64,000 bases of DNA from Phoma sp. XZ068 (lineage: Eukaryota > Ascomycota > Dothideomycetes > Pleosporales > Didymellaceae): NCBI GenBank assembly GCA_004835665.1, contig RBKR01000010.1:1488001-1552000 (forward strand), given 5' to 3'. The position numbers and the translations under genes are program-made. This document shows positions 9,730 to 22,080 of this stretch, piece after piece. Positions within the stretch are counted from its first letter, which is position 1. The number at the start of each line of letters is the position of its first letter. The notes below the pieces were generated by a model, which had not been told where the DNA came from, did no database searches, and was given only the letters and a program-made list of their open reading frames with translations.

Positions 9730-11358
9730 TCACCCGATGATGTCGCTCAACGGAGAACGCTGTCGACGCTGCTCTTGAGTAAACTCAACTGCGCGGTGTA
9801 CATCTTGAAAGTCCTCTTCTGAGAGGCCGCTGTATGTCTTTCTCCACTTAATTGCGTGTCGTCGGAGCTGCAGAAGTGCACCAGGTTGCTCGTCAAAATG
9901 TTCGACCCACAGCGCCATCGGTACACCATTCTCGCCTTCAGCCATTAACATATTAATATCAATGTAACCTTCGTCAAAGACCTTCTCCTTCAATCTGTGC
10001 ATAAACTCAGCGCTGCCAGGAGCATCCCATTTAGACTTGAAATACTTCCAAAAGTTAAGAGTATGAGCATAAATCTCACCCCAGAACTCATACTCAAAAG
10101 GCACCCATCCTGACGATGGAGCTGCCGATTGAGCTGCCAAGCCGCTATTGAGCTGCTGCAATTGAGCCATCAACACTGATTTTTGCAGCTCTCGCACCTC
10201 ATCCAGTACGCCTCCGTCACCACCCCCGCCTCGCTGTCGGCTCCTCACTCGCTCTATGTGAGAGCGCTCGCGCGCTCTCATGATCGCAGCTTTGATGCGG
10301 TCGTTCGGGTCAAGAACTGTACACTGACGCTGACCTATGGCCTTCGCCCACATGGAGATAATATTCGGGTTGACCGGGTAATGATGCTCAACAGCGCGAG
10401 GTACAGTACGCGGCACCCAGCAGACCCACGGCCAATCCTTGCACTCTTTATCCTCACAACGCCAGGTGTCCTTTATTGCGAGAGCAGCTCCAGCGCCCAT
10501 GTGTTCGGCGGCAACAACACAAGCCAAGCCCTCTTCTTGTATAACTGTAGCAGTACGAGCGCGCGGCTGGGAGGATCGCGGCGGCGGGGCGGTCGGCTGA
10601 GATGCAGACATAGGGTCTCCGGTGAGATAAAGGTTGAAGTCAATAGTGAGCTTCTCGCTGGTGTCAAGGTCTACTGACTTTGCAAGGTCTTTCAAAGCGT
10701 ACACGTCTTGCAGATTGCCTTGTCGAAGCCGCTTTTGAGGCCTATCGCGCCTGTTAGTACCTCTGCCGTGCCACAGCTCCGCTACAAGACTCGCTACTTT
10801 GACGTTCTGGCGGCGGTCAACTTGACTATCAACAACTTCATCAACCCACAGCCGGAGGCCTGTCATTGTGAGGCTATCGACCTTGTAATCAGCGCAGGTA
10901 TCAGCAGCTGAGTAAATAGGATTCTTCTCGATGTCTCCGAAGGTCGCGCGGTATCGTAGAGTTGCTACAACCTCATGTTCTGGCTCTAAAAAAGCAGCGA
11001 CTGACTCCTCTGTAGCATCCGCGTTGACCTCGTCGAGATTTTCAGCATCTGCTTCTACCTCCGGGCATGGATCCGCCTCGCCATCGCGTCCCGCATCATC
11101 GCTATCTTCGCCTCTTACCTCGCTGTCCTCGCGCACAAACAACGATTCCTCCGCCTCAGTCGCTTGGCCCGGCGGTGCTGGTCGCTGTGAAGGTCTTCTT
11201 GCTGATGCAGGCGGTGTTATAGGATTGACTCCGGCTTCAAAAGGTCTCGTGGATGTTCGCTGACGCTTCCTATAGGCTGGTGTTGCAGGTGCATCCTGTG
11301 TCGACTCGGGCTCCGGCGGATCGTTGTTCCGCCGCTTTGGACGTCTCGGAGGCATCAC
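9730..11358 (-). CDS. Hypothetical 542-aa ORF, probably transposon-associated
   Basis: A single uninterrupted minus-strand ORF starts MMPPRRPKRRNN. Residues 1-130 are disordered, basic and then acidic (several D/E runs). The middle contains FGDIEKNPIYS and a Cys-containing segment CEDKECKDWPWVCW that could bind a metal. The C-terminal third is helical and Trp-rich (FEYEFWGEIYAHTLNFWKYF, then LWVEHFDEQPGALLQLRRH). I do not recognise the family. Its position among transposon relics and its modular DNA-binding-like layout suggest an accessory or capsid-like protein of a mobile element, but no catalytic motif is visible. The frame is fully open, unlike its neighbours, so it may be expressed. Confidence 0.5.
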   Translation of the reverse strand: MMPPRRPKRRNNDPPEPESTQDAPATPAYRKRQRTSTRPFEAGVNPITPPASARRPSQRPAPPGQATEAEESLFVREDSEVRGEDSDDAGRDGEADPCPEVEADAENLDEVNADATEESVAAFLEPEHEVVATLRYRATFGDIEKNPIYSAADTCADYKVDSLTMTGLRLWVDEVVDSQVDRRQNVKVASLVAELWHGRGTNRRDRPQKRLRQGNLQDVYALKDLAKSVDLDTSEKLTIDFNLYLTGDPMSASQPTAPPPRSSQPRARTATVIQEEGLACVVAAEHMGAGAALAIKDTWRCEDKECKDWPWVCWVPRTVPRAVEHHYPVNPNIISMWAKAIGQRQCTVLDPNDRIKAAIMRARERSHIERVRSRQRGGGGDGGVLDEVRELQKSVLMAQLQQLNSGLAAQSAAPSSGWVPFEYEFWGEIYAHTLNFWKYFKSKWDAPGSAEFMHRLKEKVFDEGYIDINMLMAEGENGVPMALWVEHFDEQPGALLQLRRHAIKWRKTYSGLSEEDFQDVHRAVEFTQEQRRQRSPLSDIIG

Positions 11359-11496
11359 AACACCAGAAAATATCGCGACAATGTCAAAAGCGAGCCTTAA
11401 GTTATGTAGAAGGTACGTCAGCTCGATTTGTCGTCGTTACAGCCAAAAATTGGCGTATGGGCGGGCATCAACATCATCCGAGCCTCCGGGAACACT

Positions 11497-12440
11497 AAAT
11501 CACATGATGTACAAGGTATTTCGAAAATCACCCATAAAGCGGGCGAACGAAAATCTACGAGAGAGATTGAAATCCGTTTGTCAAGAAGCACGGGATACTC
11601 TCGACCCGCCAACAAGGTCTGTCTTTTCAGCACTTGAAGCTCCGAACCTGAACTTTCAAGCCATGCCGGCTCTCACCCACGAGGGTGGAAGCCGCGCAGT
11701 GGAATGCTTGAATAAGGACAAGGAAGCTCCCAGCCGTCGTAGAGTAATGAACACGCGAAACCAACGCACTGTGGGCATCGCCTCCAAGCGGAAAGCTTCA
11801 AACAGCCAGACGCCAATAGAAGGAGATGTATCCAAACGCGCGACACAAGCCAACGACGACTCTCAGAACAGATCAGGCCACGTTCCTGTGCCGAATGATG
11901 TCCTGTTGACACACAAGTCGGTGAGCTGCCAACCATTCCGCGGAATCTGAAAGTACCTCCGTGCATCAAGGAACAAGTGAGAAAGTCCTGTCGGGCGCAT
12001 CGGCCCTCAGCACCGACGCCGGCTTCTAAGAGCCCTTCACGCGACAATGACAGCTCGTATCGTGCAAGCGCTGCACCAGAACATACGACCCTGATAATCA
12101 TAACAGTGAAGGACGTCCAGAAAGCGCACAGCCTGGCCCAGAGGAAGTCGAAGATTTCAGGTAAATGTAAGTGCTTTGCCAGAATCTTGCTGAAATGTGA
12201 GCACAGTGCATATGCCGGCCTACAGCAACCATGTTCCGGCAAATTATCACCTCTCAAAACGAAGAGCACGGCTGCTGCTAAGCGCGAAGACCGCAAAGTC
12301 CAAGTCTCCAAGGTCGTCTATCGGTGTACCTCGTCCAAGTCTTGCACGGAGACGTTTACAACAGAGTTCGAGCGCTCGCAACACATGAGCAATACGGACC
12401 ACAGAAAACTGCGCGGAAGATGGGATGCTCACAGACCCAT
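11497..12440 (+). CDS. Possible multi-exon gene with a C2H2-like motif (uncertain model)
   Basis: Three pieces look like spliced exons. One ends LPTIPRNLKVPPCIKEQ at 11975 before GTGAGA. A second starts after AATGACAG near 12052 (LVSCKRCTRTYDPDNHNS) and ends EEVEDFS at about 12160 before GTAAAT. A third starts after GAGCACAG near 12207 and runs SAYAGLQQPCSGKLSP to YRCTSSKSCTETF and ERSQHMSNTDHRKL. The last has a zinc-finger-like Cys/His spacing. The frame 5' of LPTIPRNL is interrupted by a TGA, so either an intron was missed or the gene is damaged. Function is unknown. Confidence 0.3.
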
Positions 12441-12534
12441 CCTAAAACCTATTTCTCTGATCGTGCGTTTCCCGCTGTGCCTACCCACCTGTAGGTCACG
12501 ATCTTGGGGCTGCCCCAGTAACACCCAGACGTGA

Positions 12535-13400
12535 TGCTAAAGAGGTATAGCTTTGTTCAATCCGCTACAAAATTCGAACCTTAACAAGGCGGCAGTGGCG
12601 AAGCAAGACGGGATCGTGTTGTCCTCGCAAATGACTCAAATGGGTGGGTGGTGACTCACGCAGCTATTGTTGCGCATGGTTGAATGTTAATTGATAACCG
12701 CTCCAGATGATCGACAATCATGCAAACTTGCCGCTGACAGCGCCCCAATTAGCAGCAATCTAGATCGTCTGCCACGAGGATCGAATGATGTGATGAGATG
12801 GTGACTGTCAAAGGATCACAGCGAAGGACCTGTGCTGTTGTACTTGTCTCGGGTCAATGAATAGGCTATTAAGAAGGAACTGGGCCTCGCGATTTGTCAA
12901 TGTTCATCTTCTCACAAAGATGGATGATTTACTTTTGTCCCAGTATTGTAGCGCAAAAACTGCTTTGGATCAAGCAAAACCGAGCAAAACAAAGCTTTCA
13001 CGTGCATGGTTACGCTCATACTGTGTTGATGTCGAATGCATCCATTGCTAATACACAAAAGCTTTTGTTCGAATCCGAGAATAGGTAGAGACGAAGTCGA
13101 GCTTGTCTCCCTGACAACCGCTCAAACATTGTATGCTACGCCATCCAACCATCAATTTTGCATATGGGATTGTTTTGTACCTGAAGGCAACAGCCAAACC
13201 AGATTGGGGTCTTCGAGGCTGTGAGGCACAATATGTCGGTAACGAGGTCGCGCGTACGGTCGTACAATCCTACAATAATTCAATCTCATGATTGCAAAAT
13301 GTCTACAATGTCACACTACATTATCAACCTATTCCCGTACGCTGGTCGCCGCGGCTAAGCATGGGCCAACTCTCATCGTGTTTCCCCGGCGCCTCGACGA
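12535..13400. other. Intergenic, nothing recognised
   Basis: There is no credible gene here. A GTTCGAATCC stretch near 13069 resembles a tRNA T-loop, but no cloverleaf could be built around it. Confidence 0.4.
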
Positions 13401-13488
13401 CTGTTCTACAGTGGCTTAGATTACTTATCGTTCGAGATGCTCATGCAGCTCTGTGCCAAGCCTCTGATCTCTCTCCCATATGCCCGCT

Positions 13489-14448
13489 TCAACGGCGAAA
13501 AACACCCCACATCAAGCGGCTGCAGGATGTGCGACGAGTGTGGAGGCATACAGAGGGTAATAATCTTGCTCTCCTCGCAGAGATCCTGGAAAGCGAGCGA
13601 CTTGTGGCTCTCGCGGCCGTCAATAATAAGCAGCAGGTACTACGGCCCTCTGTATGCTTGATAAAGTGCTGCAGCCAGGCTGAACCAAGCTCGTTTGTTG
13701 TCCAGCCGTTGTCGCTGACCCCAATACGCCAGTCATTTAGTATATCAGGGTACCAGGACAGGTCGTGGTTCTTTGCTTTGAAGAAAAAGAAGGGCGGGAT
13801 TACCCAGCCTCTTGAGTTTACTCCTGCGATCAACGTCACCCACTCACGGTTGCCAGGTTGGACTCCCAATGGCCGATTGCGTTTCTCTGAAGCAGTAACA
13901 ACTTTAACGCTTCCTGCAACGCCCATAGTAAAGCCAGTCTCGTCAAAGTTGTAGGTATCTTCGTCCAGGATGCCGTGCTTCGCCTTCACGTTCCGCACAA
14001 GGTCAAACCAGTGGCCAATAACCTCTGGATCGCTGCACAGAACTCTCTGGCGATCGCGCTGTCGAGTCAACCGAGATTTGAGCTCAGGTCTGCGACGGAC
14101 AAGGTTGGTAGCCCACTTCTCGCTAACCTGGCCACCCCCGCGTACAGCAAGCAGTTGGTCGGCCATATCTCGTACAGAACGGAGCGTGGGGGCAAATCCT
14201 CGCGCATCTAGCCTCCTTGTGTATTGGACTAGTGTCTCCTCTTCGTGCTTGGTAAGCCTTGATGAGTTGGCTTGAGTATCGCGTCGTGACATTGTCCCGG
14301 CGCGTCGCCGTCGGAGGGTAGTTTGAGAAACGTTATAGGTTGCAGCAGTGCGTCGCTGGCCTAAAGTCGCGTCTTTTCTCATCGCTTGAATAGCTAGGAT
14401 AGTTCTTTCTTCACGGGGAAGTGATTCCATGTTGTGACGTTGAGACAT
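13489..14448 (-). pseudogene. Fot1/pogo-type transposase, frameshifted and 3'-truncated
   Basis: The minus-strand frame starts at 14448 (MSQRHNMESLPREERTILA). It shows a psq-type helix-turn-helix (AATYNVSQTTLRRRRAG), a CENP-B/Tc5-like segment (GQVSEKWATNLVRRRPELK), then the DDE_1 core with DEDTYNFDETGFTMG and GWVIPPFFFF. After HTEGR, near 13655, the frame shifts. The continuation (second Asp in IDGRESHKSLAF, then MPPHSSHILQPLDVGCFSPL) lies in another frame down to about 13470, after which similarity fades. The usual coiled-coil and zinc-knuckle C-terminus is absent. It is related to the element at 41.8-43.6 kb and shares its terminal-repeat architecture at the 5' side (14476-14526). Confidence 0.75.
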
Positions 14449-14475
14449 TGGAGTCGAGAGAAGAGGCGCGCAACC

Positions 14476-14526
14476 TTGGTGGGGTGAGTCGTTCGCTTAC
14501 CTGAGTCGTTCGGTTGCCGTTCACGT
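14476..14526. repeat. Surviving 51-bp terminal inverted repeat of the Fot1-like element
   Basis: Read on the minus strand, the end runs from ACGTGAACGG through two spaced CGAACGACTC units to CACCCCACCAA. It is exactly as long as, and begins and ends like, the 51-bp repeats of the element at 41798-43627. A TA (14527-14528) follows, as expected for TA target duplication. The opposite end was not found near 13.2-13.4 kb, so the element is truncated there. Confidence 0.6.
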
Positions 14527-14528
14527 TA

Positions 14529-15931
14529 TGATAAAACGCTCAAAGTCATCACCTATTGTACTACCAACACCTATATTTAAATACTTCTCACACTTCCATC
14601 GCTCGTATGTCTGTTTCTAGCGTAACTTACCCAACTTCCTTCTATTGATTCTTTACACAACTCCTCTATCGCCTGTCGCAAGCACCTCCTCCCGCAGGGC
14701 TATACCGCATTGCTCCCTGTATCGTCGTGAATATGTGCATTCTTCGCGGCCTTTAACTTAGCGTGACCTTAAGTCCTGATGGTACCTGGAGCCGCCTTTG
14801 ATAGATTGGATCATCATATACTAATTGGCGTTTCGGGAAGGACGAGCATACATTGACTGCGTGTTTAACCTACAACCTAAATAGCCATCTATCTCTAGCA
14901 GCAACAATGATACCCGTCTCCACATCCATACACTCTCCGCCCTGCCATGCTCATCGTGACTCGCCGTTGGATTAGCGCTTTGCCATACCATGATTGGCTA
15001 ATATAACGCCACATCCGTTGGACGCCTTGTTGGGTTTTGTGTGCAGCCTTGCGCCTGTCCAGTGGTTAATATTGCTCGCTTCCTCGGCCTTGTGTGTCTC
15101 GGTACACTAGCGTTTTACAAGGCTGTCGAAGGGGTTAGCCTTGTGGGGTTCGGTGTAAGGTGCTGCGCTGCTATGCGTAAGTGCTTAATACAATATCGGA
15201 GAAGTCGTTAAAGAGCTGTAAGAGCTCCTGCGAAATATTCGAAAAGGGGGCGTTAGTACCCGAGTGGTATCTCCAAGGTCGACCGACCGAGGGGATCTTG
15301 TACGGGTCTAGGCCCCATTATAAGTGACGACTATCGGCAACCTGCAGGGCTCGTTTGCGACGGTGGATGCTGGTTGGACAGGGCTACCCCCTGACAATTT
15401 CAGCGAATGACGGTCAATTGTTGAGTGGGTGGTGCACCTGGAGGTGCGTGCCTAGTGGAATGACTAGCCCGAAGGCGTTAGCAACTCGCAACCCCAAGCC
15501 CGTCGTCGCGAATCGCCAAATCGCGATCTCAGCGCTTCCGCTTGGCCTGGCGCGCTTGCGGATCTGCATACACCCCTTCCCGCAGCGGAACCTGTTCCTG
15601 TCCAGCCTGGCCCCAACTTGGTGCTAGCAAATCCATTGTCGAAGTGCCAATCTTTGACAATCCAGCACCTCCCAGCTTGTGCATCCCACTGCGCCCGGGC
15701 AAGAGCGGCGGTGCTCATTTCCACAGCCTCAGGTTTGCACTGAGAGATTTTCGTCGCCGTTCGAACGCTGTTGCGGCTGTTTGATCGGTCTCTTTTCGCT
15801 GCCATACGTCATATGCCGTCCCTTCCCTGCGGCCACTCATCCCATGCTTCTCAACGTCGGGCCGGACTTTCCATCATCCCACGTTCTGTCTCTTGCGCTC
15901 CACGAGGAACAGCAGATGATACTATGTAGAA
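14529..15931. other. Leader/promoter region of the histidine kinase, no gene seen
   Basis: There are no convincing ORFs. The last 250 bp before the kinase ATG are pyrimidine-rich, as in many fungal 5' leaders. I cannot place a TATA box or a transcription start. Confidence 0.4.
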
Positions 15932-18900
15932 ATGACCCAGGCACCCAAACCCTCATCGACTTCTATGAGGGACCAAATCGACACCGCTCCGTCGGCCGCA
16001 CCATCTCACACTTCACCTACCACTGCGCGACCGCCTCTGCAGCGGATTCCGGCTAGCAATGCTCTGATTTTGTCTCAGACATCGCTAGATGCTGCCCACG
16101 ATGCAGAACCGTCCACAGATCAAGACGATGAGACCTCCGCGACGGACACGACCGACATGAGCGAGGACGAGGAGGGCTTACACGGCCGTCAAGGCAATGA
16201 AACAATGGCAAAAGACGGTCAGGATGCTACAATTCAAGGAAATGCGTCACCAGATGAGATGGAAGTAGAGCGACTGCGCACTCTCCAGTTGCAGATGCTG
16301 CAGAAACAGCAACACGCGCGCATATGGACCATGCAAAAAACAGCAACAATTGGTGCCCCCGGCACTCGACGAATTTCGCCAATCAAAGAGGAGCCAATGG
16401 CGACCATGTCGCCCACACTGGAAGGAGCGTTCAATAGCCCAAGTCCGTTACCTACGGCTCAAACAACATCAACAGAATCGACCGAGTCTGCGCGAACAAT
16501 TCGCGGCAGCATGCCACCTACGCCTGCAGGCCACGCCATCAGGACGCCTTCATATTCTTTCCCTACGGTCCCGAATACTCCCAGATGGGCGTCAGCGTTT
16601 CATCAGCCTTTCACTAATCTGTCACCCCCCGTGTCTGCCATCCATTCAAGAGACTTCATGGCTCCTTTGGAAAGGATTGCTTCAGAATCCAGCACTCCGG
16701 CTGATTCGACGACACCATTCGTGCCTGGGGATAGGACTCATCATGTCCCCGAAGGCGAAGATCCCCGCTTTCCGAGTCCTAATCTCTATGATCTGGTTCT
16801 GCGTCTAAGTGCAGAGCCAGGGTTTGCCGCATGGTGGACCACCGTCACTACGTTGATGCGTGATCACTATGGGGCCGAGCGCGCGACATTAGCTGTACCT
16901 GCAGATGCTTCTGATATCGAGAATGTGCCTTGGGGTCAAAAGACTACCTTTACGGCGGTTCCAGATGATGGCAGTCCACAGCAGGCTACCTACCAAGATA
17001 CCGGAAGTCAACGAAGTCGTAGAGAGTCGACTGGGCAGCGGCAGAGCCACACCCATAGCGAATCACAAAATGTGGTCCCCACCCCATCAATACCGGAAAG
17101 GATACCTAAGCTCTTCACACATCACTCATTTGCAGGACACGAACGTCAGCAACAAGAATCTTCCCTCGAAATTCCAACGCCTTCGCTTTTCCTCCGACCG
17201 AGAGGTCCATTGAGGGCCGTAAGCCATGCACCGCAGGTTGCCGTCCGGCCAACTCACCCATTACGACAGGTCTCGCAGGCCTCATTCGATGGCTCGACAA
17301 GTCCATTTCCAAGCTCTTTCTCATCGAGAGAACCATCTTTTAGCGATCCGGACTTCTCGAGTGTCGGAGGGGAGCCATCATCCCCTCTTGCAGTGTTCAA
17401 TGTACTACGCGCTCTGGATCACGAGCCAGACGCTCTGATTGACAATACTGGTATTAACCGCGTACTGGAAAGAGGGCGCTTAGTGACATTGACGCGAGAC
17501 TATTCAACCTCACTTTCGACAGCGAATGAAGACCCTGAAAAACCTAGGACGGAGCAATCTAAAACTTCGTCGGGACAAGTCCCAAGCGGAGGCCAAGAAA
17601 ACTTGAAAGCAACTGCTCACGGACGCCAAAATCTTACAACGAGTGACCCTCGATTACAGCCTCGTTATGAAGAGTGCGAACAATATCCAAGCTCGGCATG
17701 GGCCCAATCACCCGCGCCGTCGCCCGCCATACAGAACGACTCGGAGGATAATCCATTCTTCTCCACTGGCAGAGTCGATGAAGGCTCGTTCAACCCATCC
17801 CGATCGCCACAGGATTATACTCAATATGGTCTTGTGGAAGCAATTGGCGTGGACAGGGCTAGCACTGTCACTCATATCCCACTAATCCACCCCACATTGT
17901 CGCAAGTTATGCACCCAATAGATACCACTACGCCATCTCAGACGCGGACCTTGTCACGCAGACAATCCGGGCAGTCTGTACAGAGCAGCTCAACGCCGAA
18001 GGAGGATTTCGTGCGCAGGGCACCAATTGCAATTCTCTCTGTATTGTCGCCCATTGTCCCATACCCCCGAAACCTTACAAAATCTCTGAAGCACCTAGGG
18101 CCTCACCTAGCCACGTCATTCTCGAATGCATGGCAGTTCACCAATACCCAGGCTCAGGTGGCTTCCATCAGGCAGCGTCGGATACCAGCCAGCACTGCCG
18201 GTAGTGTTGCCCTCACTACAGAACAGGAGAGTCTTGATGATCTACTGCACCTCGACCTCGAGAACATATATACCTCAGCAGCTGGCAGCGTTACCAGTCC
18301 TTCTGACTACTCAGGTCGTTCGAGGCACAGCCCAGGTGGATCTATCACTGGTACTCCTGGTTGGGACTCTGCATCGCTTGGGTTCTCAAATAAGCACTCT
18401 ATTAGTGGAACTCCTGGTCACCTTACTGGTAGCGAAGCTGTGGAAAGCTATTCCGATGCGAGAAAGAAGACAACCCGGCCTCCAACTCATCCAACCATTG
18501 CTGCCCATGAGCAAGCTGCTCGTAAAGCCGAGAAGCGACATTCGAAGCGTGCCAGTGTGAACCTTGCTACTGAAAAAGCAGAAGCAGAGGTTGCTACTCC
18601 ACGTAATGACAAGACTGCGAAAGACGAAGGATCGAGTACGCGATGGGGACAAGCGCAGGGTCCTTCAAATCGTGGTCATTCCCTCCTGCACTCGTACGGA
18701 GCGGACTTCACCTCATCCTTCCAGTCACTGCCCGCAGCAACAACTCCGGGGGGACGGCCACCCGTAACTCCTGGCCATACACGAAGAGGACCCATAACGG
18801 AGACCTTGGAGATGCCGCCTCCATCTGAGAGCCTTCTACGCACCATCATCGATTCTTTGCCTGTCCAGATTTTCACGGCAGCTCCAACTACAGGTGCAAT

Positions 18901-21900
18901 CACCTGGGTGAATTCGAAGTTTCTCATTTACCGTGGCCAAGATTGCCGGCAGGTGCTTCAGGATCCTTGGGAGTCAATTCATCCTGAAGACCGAAGCTTG
19001 TACCTTGAGCAGTGGAACAAGTCACTGCGCACTGGGCAACAGCTTCAACAGAAAGTCCGACTGCAGCGCTTTGACCAATGCTACCGATGGTTCTACGTCC
19101 GGGTTGCGCCTTTGAAGAACAAGCGCCAACAGATTGTTCATTGGATTGGTACGAACATGGACTTCCACGATCAGCATCTAGCAGAGCTCAATTCGGCCAA
19201 GCAACAAGAAACAGCCGCATCGGAGGCGAAGTACAGGGCGCTAGCAAACTCGAGTCCCCAGATTGTTTTCGTGGTTTCCAGCAAGCGAGGACTCACATTT
19301 TGCAACTCGCAGTGGATCACCTTCTCAGGTCAATCAGACACCCAAGCTCTTGTCAATGGTTTCTTAGAACATGTCCATCCTGACGACGTCATCAAGTGTA
19401 AACTGCCAGAGCTGAGCGAAGATGGCGCTACAAACGTCCCGACTTCGTTACCCGCTGATCATGGTCGGCCAGGGTCATCTTCATCTTCATCCAGCGACTC
19501 TTCAGAAACCGAAAGAACAGTCACGAGTCCAGGTGGCTCATCGTCAGACTGGATGGATCTGCCACAAGCCAAACTATCAAAGCGAGCCAGTACTGGGATC
19601 CGCAGGATTACCAAAGACGCACACGGTCGCTCATCGTACTCCACCGAAGTCAGACTCCGCAACAAAGATGGTGATTACAGGTGGCATCTAGTGCGCATAC
19701 TGCTTGAGAAGTCGCTTGCTGAAGAGAATGATGAAGAGACTTGGTATGGGACCGCTACCGATATCAACAACCACAAACTTCTGGAGCAGACGTTGAACAT
19801 GACTATGGACGCTAAGTCTAGATTCCTGAGCAACATGTCGCACGAGATAAGGACCCCGCTCAACGGCATCTCGGGCATGGTCAACTTCCTTTTAGACAGC
19901 GTTCTGAACGCTGAGCAGTTGGAACACGTTAATATCATTAAATCGAGCACTGACAGTCTGCTTAATTTGATCAACGATATTCTTGACCTGTCCAAGGTCG
20001 ATGCTGGTATGATCAAGCTTTCTATGGAATGGATGCACTTGCCATCACTTCTTGAGGAGGTAAATGATCTGAGCATGGGCCTAGCTCTCCAAAAGGGCCT
20101 GGAGCTCAATTATCTTGTGGATGAAGGGGTCCCGTCGATGGTCAAAGGCGACAAGTTCCGCATACGACAGGTGCTCCTCAATGTCGTTGGGAACGCCATC
20201 AAGTTCACGTCAAAAGGGGAAATCTTTGTGAGATGCAAAGTGCAACCGCCTGAGCGTTCTGGGCCCTTGAATGAGAACGAGACTGTGGTCCGATTCGAAG
20301 TGATTGACACAGGACGAGGCTTTAACGAGCAAGAAGCGAAGTATCTGTTCAAGCGTTTCAGTCAAATTGATGCCAGTAGCACGAGACAATACGGCGGCAC
20401 AGGGCTTGGTTTGGCTATATCTATGCAGTTTGTTGAACTACATGGAGGAAAGATGGACGCTCGAAGCGTGCCAAACAAAGGGTCGACCTTTTTCTTCACA
20501 ATCAAGTTCGGCCTCCCTACTGCTGAAGATCATCCCAAACCGCCAGTATCAACCCCAGGAACACCAGCGATGGAGCCTACGGTCGCAGCTCCGCCTCTTC
20601 CGCCACAAGTGCCAATGGCTTCACCATTACAGAGAGACATACACCCGCAGATCGCTGCAGCCGCCCATATTAAACGCGTGTCAAGTGTTTCATCTGAGCG
20701 AAGTGATTCCATCAAATCACCTGCACCCAGCTTGACGACTTCCGAGCGGTCGCGCGATTCTCCATCTCTTTCCCTCTCGTCCGGTAGCTCTGATCACTCC
20801 TTGACAAGTCCGGCCCTTACTGGGAAGTCAAGTTTACGATCTGAGAGGTCATCGGCTTCTTCATACTTGCAGGAGACTTCTCTTGCATCAGACGTGCATA
20901 TCGACCTAGCTCTGCCCCCAAAGCGCACCAATCGCGATCAAGATACTCCTTCTGATAACTCTTCGGCATCATTCGAGTCAACAGAGAATTTTCAGCCATC
21001 TGATCCACACCGCAGCTTGTCTCCGCTTGGTAGTGCCTTGAAACCACCGATGTACTCAATTTTGGTTGTGTGCCCCTTGATCCATAGTCGAGAGGCTACG
21101 ATACGACATATTAAGAACACGCTTCCTCAAGGTATACCGCATCAAGTCACTGGACAGCCAAGCATAAATGAAGCGCAAAAGATGATTGGCAGCGACAACC
21201 CCGTTCTTTTTACTCATGTTGTCCTTGTCCTGCACGACACTGCTGAAGTGCATGCGATCATGGACCAAGTCTTCGGCTCTATGGTACATGGCAATACCTC
21301 GGTTGTCGTGGTCTCCGACCCGTCACAGAAGAAGGAGCTGATCAAGGAAGCCCCAGTCTATGACTACGAACAATTGCATATCGATCGCCGTCTGCAATTC
21401 ATCTACCGTCCATTGAAGCCTTCTAAATTCGCTATCATGTTCGATCCACAAAAGGAACGCGAGTCAAGTACGGATCGTAACCAGGACACAGCACAACAGG
21501 TGGTTGTCAGTCTAAAGCTAGTCTTCGAGGAGCTCAAACGACGACTAGGTAGTAAAGGGCATAAAGTATTACTCGTTGAGGATAACCTCATCAACCAAAC
21601 AGTAACGCATCCCTTCCTAAAACGCGCATTCTTCTACTAATACACGCGTAGGTAGTCCTCAAATTTCTCGCCAAGATCGACATTGAAACAGAGACTGTGA
21701 TGGACGGTGTTCAATGTACAGGAACAGTGTTCTCGAAACCGCAGGGCTACTATTCGATTATTCTTGTAAGCCACGCCATTTTTACTCCTGTCTCGAATTA
21801 ACAATGTGCGCAGTGTGATCTGCATATGCCGAATAAAGACGGCTACCAAGCTTGCAAAGAAATCCGAAGATGGGAAAAGAAACACAGCTATCGTCGCCAC

Positions 21901-22080
21901 CCCATCATTGCACTGTCCGCAAATGTTCTTGGCGACGTCTACGCGAAATGCGTGGATGCAGGCTTCAACTCATACATCACGAAGCCAGTCGAGTTCAAAG
22001 AGCTCTCTCTCATCATGACAAAATTCCTGGATCCGGTAGATACATCAAGGGCTCCTGATCTAATGAAACTAAAGAAGTAG
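15932..22080 (+). CDS. Hybrid sensor histidine kinase (GAF-like, 2 PAS, HisKA, HATPase, REC)
   Basis: The model is join(15932-21601, 21652-21765, 21814-22080), encoding 2016 aa; the first intron has an ACTAATA branch site. About 950 N-terminal residues are mostly disordered and Ser/Pro/Thr-rich. They include a GAF-like block near 290-345 (LYDLVLRLSAEPGFAAWW). PAS1 lies at about 960-1075 and PAS2 at about 1095-1290, the latter split by a Ser-rich insert. HisKA has the phospho-His in FLSNMSHEIRTPLNG (H1304). The HATPase domain has NAIKF, DTGRGF and GGTGLGLAIS (about 1405-1525). After a second disordered linker, REC starts HKVLLVEDN (about 1876), with the acceptor Asp in CDLHMPNKDG (D1930) and the conserved Lys in ITKPVEF. 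It should pass phosphate via an HPt protein to response regulators. There are no membrane segments, so it is probably cytosolic. Both introns fall inside REC. Confidence 0.92.

Noticed and set aside
13060..13085. Possible tRNA T-arm (GTTCGAATCC)
   Set aside because: No acceptor, D or anticodon stems could be formed around it.
15464..15805. Small open frames on both strands upstream of the kinase
   Set aside because: No family signature, in the leader region, and mutually overlapping.
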